Shown piece by piece: positions 17,057 to 26,910 of a DNA stretch of 64,000 nt. Source of the stretch: Methylocapsa acidiphila B2 (lineage in GTDB: Bacteria > Pseudomonadota > Alphaproteobacteria > Rhizobiales > Beijerinckiaceae); the NCBI RefSeq assembly GCF_000427445.1, contig NZ_KE386496.1, forward strand, positions 3,254,504 through 3,318,503. Direction: 5' to 3'. Below the pieces are notes generated by a model, which was not told the origin of the DNA, made no database searches, and worked only from the letters and a program-made list of their open reading frames with translations. Made by a program: the position numbers and the translations under genes. Position 1 is the first letter of the stretch. Each line of letters begins with the position of its first letter.

Positions 17057-17710
17057 ATGACGGAGACTTCGGAAGACGCCGGCTACGGCCTTTCAAGAGA
17101 TAGCGAAGCCTTGCGCGCCTCGCCGCGGCTTTTTGAAAATCCGCTTCTCGACAAATTGTCCCGCGTGCATTGGTCGACGCCGCTCTTCGTCTATGTGCCT
17201 GTCGTCGCTTGCCTTACGGTGGCGAGCCTAAGACTGTTCGACGTCACGAGCGTCCTTGGCGGCGCGGCGCTCGGCTATCTGATCTGGACCTTGACCGAAT
17301 ATTTCGGCCATCGCTTCCTTTTTCACTATGAGTTTCCTGGCGCCTTTGGCGCGCGCATCCATTTGCTGATCCACGGCATCCATCATGTGCACCCGAACGA
17401 TCCGCTGCGGCTCGTCATGCCGGCGCTTCTGAGCGGGCCGATCATGCTCATCGCCTACGCCATCCTGCGCCTCGTCTTTGGATCAAGTCTGGTCTATCCA
17501 GTCCTGACGGGGTTCATTCTCGGCTATCTCGCCTATGACATGGTGCATTACTATGTCCATCATGGCGATCCGAAGACGCGAGTCGCCCTCGCCCTGCGGC
17601 GCGTCCATATGCTGCATCATTTCCGCGATCCTAAGCGCGGCTTTGGCGTCAGCGCGCCCTGGTGGGATTATGTCTTCGGCACGGCCCATGTCCGGCCCGG
17701 CGGGGCTTGA
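17057..17710 (+). CDS. FA2H/Scs7-like sphingolipid fatty-acid 2-hydroxylase
   Basis: A 217-residue di-iron membrane hydroxylase. Histidine clusters HRFLFH (85-90), HGIHH (106-110), HYYVHH (164-169) and HMLHH (184-188), plus the closing FGVSAPWWDYVFGT, line up well with the catalytic domain of eukaryotic FA2H and yeast Scs7. Those enzymes 2-hydroxylate the N-acyl chain of ceramides in the ER membrane. Four hydrophobic segments are visible. The fused cytochrome b5 domain of the eukaryotic proteins is absent. ATG 17057 is the first sensible start before the family region. The gene converges with the glucosyltransferase gene 15 bases away, placing it physically inside the sphingolipid cluster. 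A generic sterol-desaturase-superfamily role is the alternative. Confidence 0.82.
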   Translation: MTETSEDAGYGLSRDSEALRASPRLFENPLLDKLSRVHWSTPLFVYVPVVACLTVASLRLFDVTSVLGGAALGYLIWTLTEYFGHRFLFHYEFPGAFGARIHLLIHGIHHVHPNDPLRLVMPALLSGPIMLIAYAILRLVFGSSLVYPVLTGFILGYLAYDMVHYYVHHGDPKTRVALALRRVHMLHHFRDPKRGFGVSAPWWDYVFGTAHVRPGGA

Positions 17711-17725
17711 AGAGCTTCGAGAAAG

Positions 17726-18856
17726 TTAAACGTCCCGTGCGCCGCGGCGGGCGTCGAAACGCCCTTCGCCCCATACAACGTCATGCGTCGTCCAGGCGCG
17801 AAGCCAGGCGGCGAGGGCGAGAATTTCTCGGCCCAAAAAGGCGAGCGGCGCCCAGGCTGAAATTTCCCAACCTTTCAGCGCCGTGAAGAGAATTTCGGCG
17901 CAAAACCATCCCGCCAAACTGGCGCCGAAGCAGAGCGAGGCGGGGAGCCCGATGAGCGGCCCCGCGAGCGCGCCCGCCAATGCGGCCGGCAGCGGGCTGG
18001 CCAATGGCTCCAAAGGGAAAGATATTTTTTCGTTCGCCCGTCTGATCACGCTCCAGCGCGCTTGGCGCTCATAGACCTCGCGCAGGCTGCGCGCGCCGAT
18101 CTCCTGAGCGACCGTGCGATGCGAGAACACGGTGCGGAGCCCCTGCCGCGCGAGCGCCATCGAAATGGCCGTGTCCTCGGCGAGCATATGGCCGACCGCC
18201 TCGAGGCCGCCCGCCTTGGCGAGATCGCTGCGCCGAAACAGCATGACCTTGCCGACGCCATAGCCGAGCCCGAGGACCGAGGCGGCGAGGAGAAGGCGCG
18301 CATGGCCGTTGAGCAGGATCGCCTCGATCCGGCCGGCGAAGCTTTGCGGACGCACCGCGACCGGGACCGCGACCACAAGGCCGACGCCCTTCGAAAAACT
18401 CCGCATGAAGGCGGCCATCACGTCGGGCGCGAGCGTCATGTTGGAGTCTTTCGTGAAGACGAAGTCGTTTCTGGCCTCGCCGAAGGGCGCGGCGAGATTA
18501 TTGAGCTTCGGGCTGACCGCGATCTGCGCGGCCGAACGCAAGATGCGGCAAGGCCGTTCGGGATGCGCGCCGGCTACGCGCCGCGCCGCGTCGAGCGCGG
18601 GCGAATCCTCCTCGACTGCGCTGATCAGGACCTCATAGGCCGGATAGTCCTGAATGAAAATGGAGGCTTGCGCGCGCTCGAATCCGGGATCGAGATGCTT
18701 GATCGGCACGAGGGCCGACACCGGAGGCAGATCGGCGCGCGTCGCTCGGCGTCGCTGAAGGACAGGCTGCATAAGGCCGCAGGCCAGGGTCACGGCGAAG
18801 AGCGCCGTGGACAGGCACCACCAGAACGCGCCGATCATGGAGAGAAGAAAAACCAC
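17726..18856 (-). CDS. GT21-type ceramide glucosyltransferase-like enzyme (or HpnI-like glycosyltransferase)
   Basis: A 376-residue membrane glycosyltransferase: N-terminal helix (about 5-30), cytosolic GT-A domain starting PPVSALVPIKHLDP, and C-terminal helices. GT21 catalytic features are present: EED at 82-84, DSN at 137-139, D228 in LAEDTA, and RQARW at 264-268 matching (Q/R)xxRW. The C-terminal VVWGEGRFDARRG parallels the SWRTGRYRLR end of human UGCG. UGCG transfers glucose from UDP-glucose to ceramide. HpnI of hopanoid synthesis is similar in sequence, so family alone does not decide; the neighbouring desaturase, acyltransferase and palmitoyltransferase genes favour a ceramide acceptor. 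The start is GTG 18856, with ATG 18838 possible. Confidence 0.8.
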   Translation of the reverse strand: MVFLLSMIGAFWWCLSTALFAVTLACGLMQPVLQRRRATRADLPPVSALVPIKHLDPGFERAQASIFIQDYPAYEVLISAVEEDSPALDAARRVAGAHPERPCRILRSAAQIAVSPKLNNLAAPFGEARNDFVFTKDSNMTLAPDVMAAFMRSFSKGVGLVVAVPVAVRPQSFAGRIEAILLNGHARLLLAASVLGLGYGVGKVMLFRRSDLAKAGGLEAVGHMLAEDTAISMALARQGLRTVFSHRTVAQEIGARSLREVYERQARWSVIRRANEKISFPLEPLASPLPAALAGALAGPLIGLPASLCFGASLAGWFCAEILFTALKGWEISAWAPLAFLGREILALAAWLRAWTTHDVVWGEGRFDARRGARDV

Positions 18857-18941
18857 GAGGATCCGATGAATGAGTGCGGCGAGGGCCTCGCTGCAGGCGG
18901 ACGAGCGATCACCTTCGTTTAACGCCGGATTCGGCGCAAGC

Positions 18942-19973
18942 TCAGCGCCCGCCCGCCGTTTTCAAGGCGGCGGCGCTGCGGTCGACCCGGCTGTATAAGG
19001 TGAAGCGCGGATCGAAAATGAATTGGATCTGGAGACCGGGCCAGGACTCATGCGTCTTCAGATCCGCATAGAATTCCGGCGCCATCTCTTTCAATTGCGG
19101 CAAGCGGGTCCAAGGCACGTCCGGAAAATCGTGATGTTCGTTGTGATATCCGATGTTGAGCGCGATGACGTTCAGCGGGCCGTAGTAATCGAAGGTCTCC
19201 TGCTCCGGATCGAAGGTGAAATGCTCCTGCACCCAGCGCGCCGCCAAGGGATGCAAGCCGCCGACTGAAAACCAGAAAGAGGCGAAGAGATAAAGCAGGG
19301 CGTTCGGGCCGAGGAAGACAAGGATCAAAAGATCATAGGCGACGACGCAGGCGGCGTTGATGAAGGTCCAGCGGCCCCACATCGGCACCGTGCCTTTCAG
19401 CCGGCCGAGCCGGAATAATTGCAGCGCCGGGAAAAAGAACATCCAGGCCGCCTTGCCGAGCGCGCTTCGGCCAAAGACGCGGGCCTCCCAATGGCTCGGC
19501 AGATCGGCGTCGTAGTCATAATCGCCGAGATGCGAATGATGCTTCATATGATAGCAGCGAAAGCCCATCGCATTCGGGAAGGTGTTCGGCAGATCGGCGA
19601 GGATCGCGATCCATTTGTTCAGGGCGTTGGATTTGAATACGCAATTATGGGTTGCGTCATGGATCGCGACGAACATGGCGTGATTGGCGAAGGCGCCGAT
19701 GCAAAAGGCGCCGATCAGGGCGGCCCACCAATAGGCGAGGCCGAGATGGCCGAAGACGGCGGCGAGCAAGGTCTGCCCGGCGACCGCGCCGGCGATGACG
19801 ATCGCTGTTCGCGGATCGTGGCCGATCAGGGCCTCGACTTCGGGATGCGCCTTGAGGATCGCCCTCCGACGCAAAGGATGCGGGCGCTTGGCCGCCGTTG
19901 GAATGAAGGCGTTGCGCCGCGCGGCGGTCTCGGCGGCGTCCATCGAGCCTAGATCGAAAGCTTGCGCGCTCAT
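18942..19973 (-). CDS. Sphingolipid (dihydroceramide) delta-4 desaturase, DEGS-like
   Basis: A 343-residue membrane desaturase with three histidine boxes HDATH (105-109), HMKHH (142-146) and HNEHH (277-281). The similarity to eukaryotic DEGS1/Des1 extends well beyond the boxes: an N-terminal RRRAILKAHPEVEALIGHDP, the segment SVGGLHPLAARWVQEH, FDYYGPLNVIALNIGYHNEH, and the C-terminal YSRV. DEGS introduces the 4,5-trans double bond into dihydroceramide. I chose the ATG at 19973 over the upstream 20027 since the first 18 codons add only low-complexity sequence. It lies in the middle of the leftward sphingolipid run. Only the pathway position, not the product, is inferred. Confidence 0.88.
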   Translation of the reverse strand: MSAQAFDLGSMDAAETAARRNAFIPTAAKRPHPLRRRAILKAHPEVEALIGHDPRTAIVIAGAVAGQTLLAAVFGHLGLAYWWAALIGAFCIGAFANHAMFVAIHDATHNCVFKSNALNKWIAILADLPNTFPNAMGFRCYHMKHHSHLGDYDYDADLPSHWEARVFGRSALGKAAWMFFFPALQLFRLGRLKGTVPMWGRWTFINAACVVAYDLLILVFLGPNALLYLFASFWFSVGGLHPLAARWVQEHFTFDPEQETFDYYGPLNVIALNIGYHNEHHDFPDVPWTRLPQLKEMAPEFYADLKTHESWPGLQIQFIFDPRFTLYSRVDRSAAALKTAGGR

Positions 19974-20089
19974 GCTTCGATGTTCCTCTTGTAGGGGCGA
20001 CGCGCGGCGCGCGATTCCGCCCGACAATGGTGTGCTTCTCCGTCGCGAAGGATCAATGCGACCGATCGCATCGGCCGGGCGTTCGGCGC

Positions 20090-21232
20090 TCAGGCGGCGA
20101 GGCTTTTCTCATAGATGCGATGAATCTTGTCGATGCGCGCGCCGGAAAGCTCGATGGGCCGGCGCATGCCCACATTATCCTCCAGGACCCAGCCGAATTC
20201 GACATGTTCGAGCGGCCCGTGGGCGCCGCGCCGCCGACACTCCTCTATGAAGGCCAGGATGACCGCCCCGCCGGCCGCTCTGCGATGCAGGGCCTGCCTC
20301 ACCCCGAAAAGGGCGAGTCGTCCCGATTTGAAACGATGGTTGCGAATGCGCGAGATCAGGCGCGGTAGGCCGAAGGGAAACAGGCGGCCGCCGAGATCCG
20401 CGGTGATCTCGTGCAGGTTCGGCAGAATGACGCCAAAAGCTTGCGGCTCGCCGTCGAGCTCGATCATGAAGCCCCCTTCCGGCGGCATGACGAGCTTGAG
20501 CCCATCGGCGCTCGACATGAATTCCTCGAGCGTGAAGGGCACGTAGCCCCAATTCTGCCGCCAGGCGTCGTTGAAAATGTCGACGATGATCTCGGCTTCC
20601 GGCTTGATGTTTTTGAGATCCAGCGTCCTGATCGCGAGCCGGCCGCGCCATTCCGGCCGCGCCATGATGCCGGGCTCTGCCCGCCGGTCCTTTTCGCTCA
20701 CGTCATAGCGGTAGGAGATCAAGTCGCGCGCTTTCTTATAGCCCCGCCGCTCCAGCGCCTTGGCCAAATGGGGCGGGGTCCAGGGCATGAAGACCATCGG
20801 CGCGGCGTCGAAACCCTGAATGAGCAGGCCGCACTCGCTCCATACCGAGGGGGAGAAAGGCCCATGAATGATCTCGGCGCCGCGTGCGCGCAGCCAGGTC
20901 TCGGCGACGTCGCAAAGGGCGTCGACGACGGCGTCGTCCTCGATCGCGTCGAGGCAACCGAATTGCGCGCGCGAGGCGCCCAGCGGGGAAATCTCGTCCT
21001 TATAGACTTGCGCGAAAATGCGCCCGGCGAGCTTTCCGTTCTTGCGCGCCAACCAGGCCTGAGATTCGACCTGCTTGAAATGCGGATTGAGCCTCGCCGC
21101 GTGCATGGTCCAGCGTTCGGCGTCGAGCGGCGGCGCAAAGCCCATTTCGCCTTGGTAGAGAAGGCGCGGCGCCCGGCAGAAGGTCAGGAAGTTTTGCAGC
21201 CCGTCCGCGGGGACGATCTCGATAGAAGGCAT
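20090..21232 (-). CDS. GNAT-fold acyltransferase, candidate bacterial ceramide synthase
   Basis: A 380-residue soluble protein with two GNAT-like halves. It starts MPSIEIVPADGLQNFLTFCR and has LLYQGEMGFAPPLDAERWTM, the GPFSPSVWSECGLLIQGFD segment and a C-terminal HVEFGWVLEDN. This is the large GNAT-like family often encoded beside serine palmitoyltransferase in alphaproteobacteria; a Caulobacter member was shown to act as the bacterial ceramide synthase, which N-acylates sphinganine or 3-ketosphinganine. ATG 21232 gives the family-like N-terminus; the frame extends upstream but overlaps the palmitoyltransferase gene and is low-complexity there. Assignment as ceramide synthase is inference from context. 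Confidence 0.72.
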   Translation of the reverse strand: MPSIEIVPADGLQNFLTFCRAPRLLYQGEMGFAPPLDAERWTMHAARLNPHFKQVESQAWLARKNGKLAGRIFAQVYKDEISPLGASRAQFGCLDAIEDDAVVDALCDVAETWLRARGAEIIHGPFSPSVWSECGLLIQGFDAAPMVFMPWTPPHLAKALERRGYKKARDLISYRYDVSEKDRRAEPGIMARPEWRGRLAIRTLDLKNIKPEAEIIVDIFNDAWRQNWGYVPFTLEEFMSSADGLKLVMPPEGGFMIELDGEPQAFGVILPNLHEITADLGGRLFPFGLPRLISRIRNHRFKSGRLALFGVRQALHRRAAGGAVILAFIEECRRRGAHGPLEHVEFGWVLEDNVGMRRPIELSGARIDKIHRIYEKSLAA

Positions 21233-21497
21233 ATGGATGGCGGTCCTCGGGTTCAAAGACTGCGGAGCTAGGGCCGATCGGCGACGCCACGAGAGTTCGA
21301 GCTTCCGGCCCCTGAGCGATGCGAGGCGTGGGACGCTCTCGACCAGCCTTTCCTTTCGCTTGTCCGAGTCGCGATTCCGGCTCAATCGGACGCGGGAGGA
21401 GACGAACCGCAGCATCATTTTTCGCTGCAGGCTCTCATCGCCTGACGGTGTTGGCTTCCGTCCGCTGGGCGGGCCGGCGCGCCTGCGCCTTTTTGCC

Positions 21498-22724
21498 TCA
21501 GGTCGCCGCGCTGAGGGACGCCACGGGTTCCGCGTGAACGCTTTTGCGCGTCGCCAACAGATCGATGACGCCTCTGATTTCCGATTCTGTATGCGCCGCC
21601 GACAGGAAGAATCGAAGCCGTGGCTGGTCTTTCGGAACGCCGATCTGAATGATCGGCGGGACGTAATAGCCATGGCTCAGCAAATGGCTCGACGCGGCTA
21701 AAGTCTCGAGACTGTCCGAGAAAAGGATTGGAACGACGCCGCGGCCAATGGCCGGCCCTGTGTCGAGGCCGGCCTCTCTCGCGAGCCCCATGAAGAGCTC
21801 GGCGTTCTGACGCAGGCGCTCGAGCCGCCAGGGTTCCTGGCTCAGCAAGTGCAAGGCGGTCTCGGCGGCGGCCGTGATGACGGGGGAGAGGCCGACGCTG
21901 TAGACAAAGCCCGGCAGCGTGTAGCGCAGCCAGTCGATCACGGCGGCCTTGCCGGCGATGAAGCCGCCGCAGGAGGCGAGGGTCTTCGACAAGGTGCCAA
22001 TAATCAGGTCGATGTCCTGAGGATCGACCCCCACATGCTCGCACAGGCCGCGTCCCTGCGCGCCGAGCACGCCGATGGAATGGGCTTCGTCGATCAATAG
22101 CCAGGCCCCGCGGCGGCGCTTGATCTTGACGAGCTCCACGAGGTCGGCGAGATCGCCGTCCATGCTGTAGAGGCCTTCCGCCACAATCAGCGCGTTCCGA
22201 TAATGGTCGCGTCTCTCACGCAGCAGAAAGTCGAGATGGTCGAGATCATTGTGGCGGAACACGATGGTTTCGGCGACCGTGCTCTTCGCGCCGCTGACGA
22301 TGCTGTTATGCGATAATTCGTCGATGAAAAGGGCGTCGCGCGAGCCGAGAATATGGGAAATGGTCGTCACATTGGTCAGATAGCCGCTGACCAATGTGAG
22401 CGCCGAGTCGGTCCCGAGAAATTCGGCGAGCGCAACTTCCAAATGATGATGCGTCGAGCGTTCGCCGCCGACGAGCCGTGAGGCGAGGGCCCCGACCCCG
22501 AAAGTTTCGAGAGCGGCGGCGGCCGAGGCTTTGACGGCTGGATGAGAGGCGAGGCCCAGATAGTCGTAATTCGCGAAGCTGACGAAATGCCGCCCTTTGA
22601 TCTTCGCTTCCTGGCGCAGACTATCGGTCGCCGCGAAAAACGGGTCGCCGCCTTCGAGATAGGCTTTGCCCGCGAGGCGGAACCGTTTGGTGGCGTAGTC
22701 GGCGAGGCTGTTGAACTTAGACAC
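21498..22724 (-). CDS. spt: Serine palmitoyltransferase-like alpha-oxoamine synthase
   Basis: A 408-residue PLP enzyme of the alpha-oxoamine synthase family. Visible are FANYDYLGLASHPAV, SRLVGGERSTHHHLE, the ID(E)AHSIG motif at 211-217 and GTLSKTLASCGG at 243-254, whose Lys (247) should bind PLP. Family members condense an amino acid with an acyl-CoA: glycine (KBL), alanine (BioF) or serine (SPT). No biotin or threonine genes are near, while ceramide-modifying genes follow in the same direction, so SPT, the first and committed step of sphingolipid synthesis, is the favoured role. It is the first gene of the leftward cluster. Confidence 0.83.
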   Translation of the reverse strand: MSKFNSLADYATKRFRLAGKAYLEGGDPFFAATDSLRQEAKIKGRHFVSFANYDYLGLASHPAVKASAAAALETFGVGALASRLVGGERSTHHHLEVALAEFLGTDSALTLVSGYLTNVTTISHILGSRDALFIDELSHNSIVSGAKSTVAETIVFRHNDLDHLDFLLRERRDHYRNALIVAEGLYSMDGDLADLVELVKIKRRRGAWLLIDEAHSIGVLGAQGRGLCEHVGVDPQDIDLIIGTLSKTLASCGGFIAGKAAVIDWLRYTLPGFVYSVGLSPVITAAAETALHLLSQEPWRLERLRQNAELFMGLAREAGLDTGPAIGRGVVPILFSDSLETLAASSHLLSHGYYVPPIIQIGVPKDQPRLRFFLSAAHTESEIRGVIDLLATRKSVHAEPVASLSAAT

Positions 22725-23066
22725 GAATATAGGCAGTCCAAATCGAGTTCATGAAACGCTTCGAAAAATCGGGACTCTCGACGACGCAGGATGGAATGGG
22801 ACCTCTCATGGCGATACGAGGCATATCATCATGAATTGGGTGGAGCAAAATGCGATCTTCGCGCAACGCCGCCGGAGGGGCTCGACCGGCCGGGCTCGAT
22901 CATAAAAAGTTCTTTTATTACAAGCCTCTAATTCAATTGGTCAATTCCGGTTACAAAACGTAACAAAGGGCCGAATGACGGTCGTTCGCCGGGCTGCAGC
23001 GCCCGCAGCGGGGCGCCTGCGAATCAAAATTGTCACATCGAGATCGCGCCAGACCGAGCGGCGGAG
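22725..23066. other. Intergenic region upstream of spt
   Basis: A 342-base gap between the start of spt and the end of the DUF2237 gene. Besides the candidate promoter I see no gene or RNA. Confidence 0.4.
22915..22944 (-). promoter_or_regulatory. Candidate sigma70-type promoter of the sphingolipid operon
   Basis: On the minus strand TTGACC is followed after 18 bases by TAATAA, about 190 bases upstream of the palmitoyltransferase start codon and within an AT-rich island. It is the best promoter-like site in this gap. The long leader that would result is unexplained. Confidence 0.35.
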
Positions 23067-23468
23067 TCAAGACAGATCGATCGCATGACGCTTGAGATCG
23101 GCGAGGGCGCAATATTCGAGCGCGCCTTCATGGGTCGCCTGCAGAACGACATGGGGGGCCTTGCCGGCGTCATGCGCTTCCTGCCAGCGCGGCGCGCAAA
23201 GGCACCAGCGATCGCCGGGATTAACGCCTGGGAAGCCATATTCCGGCAGCGGGGTCGACAAGTCGTTTCCGGCCGCCTTGGAAAAGGCCAGGAAGGCCTC
23301 CGTCGCCACGATGCAGACCGTATGGCTGCCGAGATCTTCGGCAGCCGTGTCGCAGCAGCCGTTTCGGAAGAAGCCGGTGATGGGATCGAATGAGCAACTC
23401 GTCAAGGGCTCGCCCAAGACATTGCGGGAAGGCTTGCGGCCGCCGCCGCCGGTATCGTCCCTGAACAT
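23067..23468 (-). CDS. DUF2237 family protein
   Basis: A 133-residue protein that matches DUF2237 over its whole length: NVLGEPLTSCSFDPITGFFR, NGCCDTAAEDLGSHTVC, AFSKAAGNDLSTPLPEYGFP and GDRWCLCAPRWQEA. The conserved Cys residues and the acidic patches suggest metal binding, but no function has been established for the family. It lies 15 bases downstream of the aspartate aminotransferase gene and is probably cotranscribed. Confidence 0.9.
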   Translation of the reverse strand: MFRDDTGGGGRKPSRNVLGEPLTSCSFDPITGFFRNGCCDTAAEDLGSHTVCIVATEAFLAFSKAAGNDLSTPLPEYGFPGVNPGDRWCLCAPRWQEAHDAGKAPHVVLQATHEGALEYCALADLKRHAIDLS

Positions 23469-23483
23469 GCGCGCTCCGATTGT

Positions 23484-25214
<1,731 letters not shown>

Positions 25215-25499
25215 ATGAGCAATCGATTCGGACCATCGCGGCGGGGTTGGAGATGCGGCATGTTCGTCGCGCAGCATTTTGACCAGGGCAGGGAGGCGGG
25301 ATTTCTCCATAGGGTCGACGCGCAATCGGCACGACGGCAATTTCAGGTGTCTTTGGCTCTCATCTTGGTGCTGGCCATTGCCGCCGTCGCGTTGGGTTTG
25401 CTGGCGCGCGTGGATCGAGCGTCCATGTTTACCATGTCTCATTGGCCGATGACCGTCGGCTCCCGTGTCGCGGAAATGCCGCTGGACATCCGGAGCTAG
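25215..25499 (+). CDS. Small single-pass membrane protein, uncharacterised
   Basis: A 94-residue frame starting MSNRFGPSRRGWRCG with one clear hydrophobic helix, VSLALILVLAIAAVALGLLA, in the middle and a short C-terminal tail. ATG 25215 is the likely start; a longer frame from 25092 is low-complexity. A good terminator follows, supporting a real transcript. No recognisable family. Confidence 0.45.
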   Translation: MSNRFGPSRRGWRCGMFVAQHFDQGREAGFLHRVDAQSARRQFQVSLALILVLAIAAVALGLLARVDRASMFTMSHWPMTVGSRVAEMPLDIRS

Positions 25500-25552
25500 G
25501 GTCTTCAAACTGTCACACGAGCTTCCCCTTGGCCCCCGGGAAGTGCGTGCAA

Positions 25553-25594
25553 GGGCCGCGTTCTCCGAAAGGGGGCGCGGCCCGACGTTTTTTT
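25553..25594 (+). terminator. Rho-independent terminator
   Basis: Arms GGGCCGCG (25553-25560) and CGCGGCCC (25576-25583) pair perfectly around a 15-base loop, followed closely by GACG and a run of seven T. It probably ends the transcript of the small membrane protein. Confidence 0.7.
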
Positions 25595-25669
25595 GGCTGT
25601 TGCGCACGAGCCATTAACCCAATGATGCCTTTGAGCCATCGAGGTCATTGACTGTTGCGGTCGAATTAA

Positions 25670-26497
25670 TCACCGAGGCCCAATGAGATCATTGAGGCCC
25701 AAGACGTCTATCATCGAATAAAGGCCCGGCTTGCGGCTCCTGCCCCAGAGCGCGGCTTGCACGGCCCCGCGCGCGAATATGCTGCGGTCCTCGGCGGCGT
25801 GAGCGAGTTCGATGCGCTCGCCCGGTCCGGCGAAAATCACCTTGTGGTCGCCGATCACGGTTCCGCCCCGCAAGGAGGCGAAGCCGATGTCGCCGGACTT
25901 GCGCGGGCCCGTATGTCCGTCGCGGCCGCGCGCGGCATGTTGGTCGAGCGACACGCCGCGCCCTTTTGCAGCCGCCTCGCCGAGCAAGAGCGCCGTCCCG
26001 GATGGCGCGTCGACTTTCATACGATGGTGCATCTCGACGATTTCGACGTCATATTCGACGCCGAGCGTATGGGCGACCTTTTCGACAAGCGCCGCGAGCA
26101 GATTGACGCCAAGGCTCATATTGCCCGAGCGCACGACGACGGAATGGCGTGCGGCCGCCTCGATCCGCGCCAAATGCGCCGACGAAAACCCCGTGGTGCC
26201 GATGACGTGAACGATGCGCGCCTGCGCGGCGAGCGCAGAAAGCTCGACGCTGACCTCGGGCGACGTGAAATCGAGCAGGGCCTCCGCGCCGAGAATGGCG
26301 CTCAACGGGTCGCCAGTGATTTCGACCCCGGTCTGGCCGCAGCCCGCGAGGAGCCCGGCGTCCTGGCCGATCGCGATCGAATCCGCCTCCTCGACGGCGC
26401 CGGCGAGAGTCGCGCCAGGCGTCTCATGGATAACCTGGACGAGAACCCGGCCCATGCGCCCGGCCGCGCCGGCGACGACGAGACGCATTTCGCTCAT
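25670..26497 (-). CDS. dapB: 4-hydroxy-tetrahydrodipicolinate reductase
   Basis: A 275-residue NAD(P)H-dependent reductase of lysine/diaminopimelate synthesis. It begins [19 protein letters not shown] with the nucleotide-binding GxxGx[11 protein letters not shown] and [11 protein letters not shown] follow, then [20 protein letters not shown] with the catalytic His-His and substrate-binding Lys/Thr residues, and the C-terminal [13 protein letters not shown]. Length and order are typical. Diaminopimelate feeds peptidoglycan. Confidence 0.95.
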   Translation of the reverse strand: MSEMRLVVAGAAGRMGRVLVQVIHETPGATLAGAVEEADSIAIGQDAGLLAGCGQTGVEITGDPLSAILGAEALLDFTSPEVSVELSALAAQARIVHVIGTTGFSSAHLARIEAAARHSVVVRSGNMSLGVNLLAALVEKVAHTLGVEYDVEIVEMHHRMKVDAPSGTALLLGEAAAKGRGVSLDQHAARGRDGHTGPRKSGDIGFASLRGGTVIGDHKVIFAGPGERIELAHAAEDRSIFARGAVQAALWGRSRKPGLYSMIDVLGLNDLIGPR

Positions 26498-26910
26498 GGC
26501 TGATCTCCTGAGGCCGGGTTGCGATAAGATCTATAGATCACGACGCGTTCGAACGGAAATGCCTAAAATCTTGAAACGCCTCGGGCTGCGACAACAGAGC
26601 GTGATTTTCAGCAAAAACGCAGAAACGGCCGTCCACGTGCGTCCTGCTCCTTTGACGATTTTGGATCGATTCGATCCAAAATCACCGCGATCTGGCCGCG
26701 AACTCGTCATGCCCGCGTCACCGACGCCTTCTATCATCGCTGGCGATCGAGGGGCGCGACAAGCGGCTTGAGATCGCGCGCCGGGCCGGAGGTACGCCCG
26801 GCGCTTTGCGTTTCAGGGGCCGCTTTTTCCTCTGGCGCCCCTTTTAGACCACGCATTGCGCAGGAGGTTAGCGAATGCTAACTTCCGCTCCATGGATAAG
26901 GAGCATGCCA
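26498..26910. other. Intergenic region between dapB and the lactonase-like gene
   Basis: A 413-base divergent gap with the palindrome above and the promoter regions of both flanking genes. No gene recognised. Confidence 0.4.
26657..26683. repeat. Perfect 13-1-13 palindrome
   Basis: GATTTTGGATCGA and TCGATCCAAAATC flank a single T, in the gap between dapB and the hydrolase gene. It is AT-richer than its surroundings and could be a hairpin or an operator. A related core TTGGATCGAT occurs again near 32641, between dnaJ and dnaK. Confidence 0.7.
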
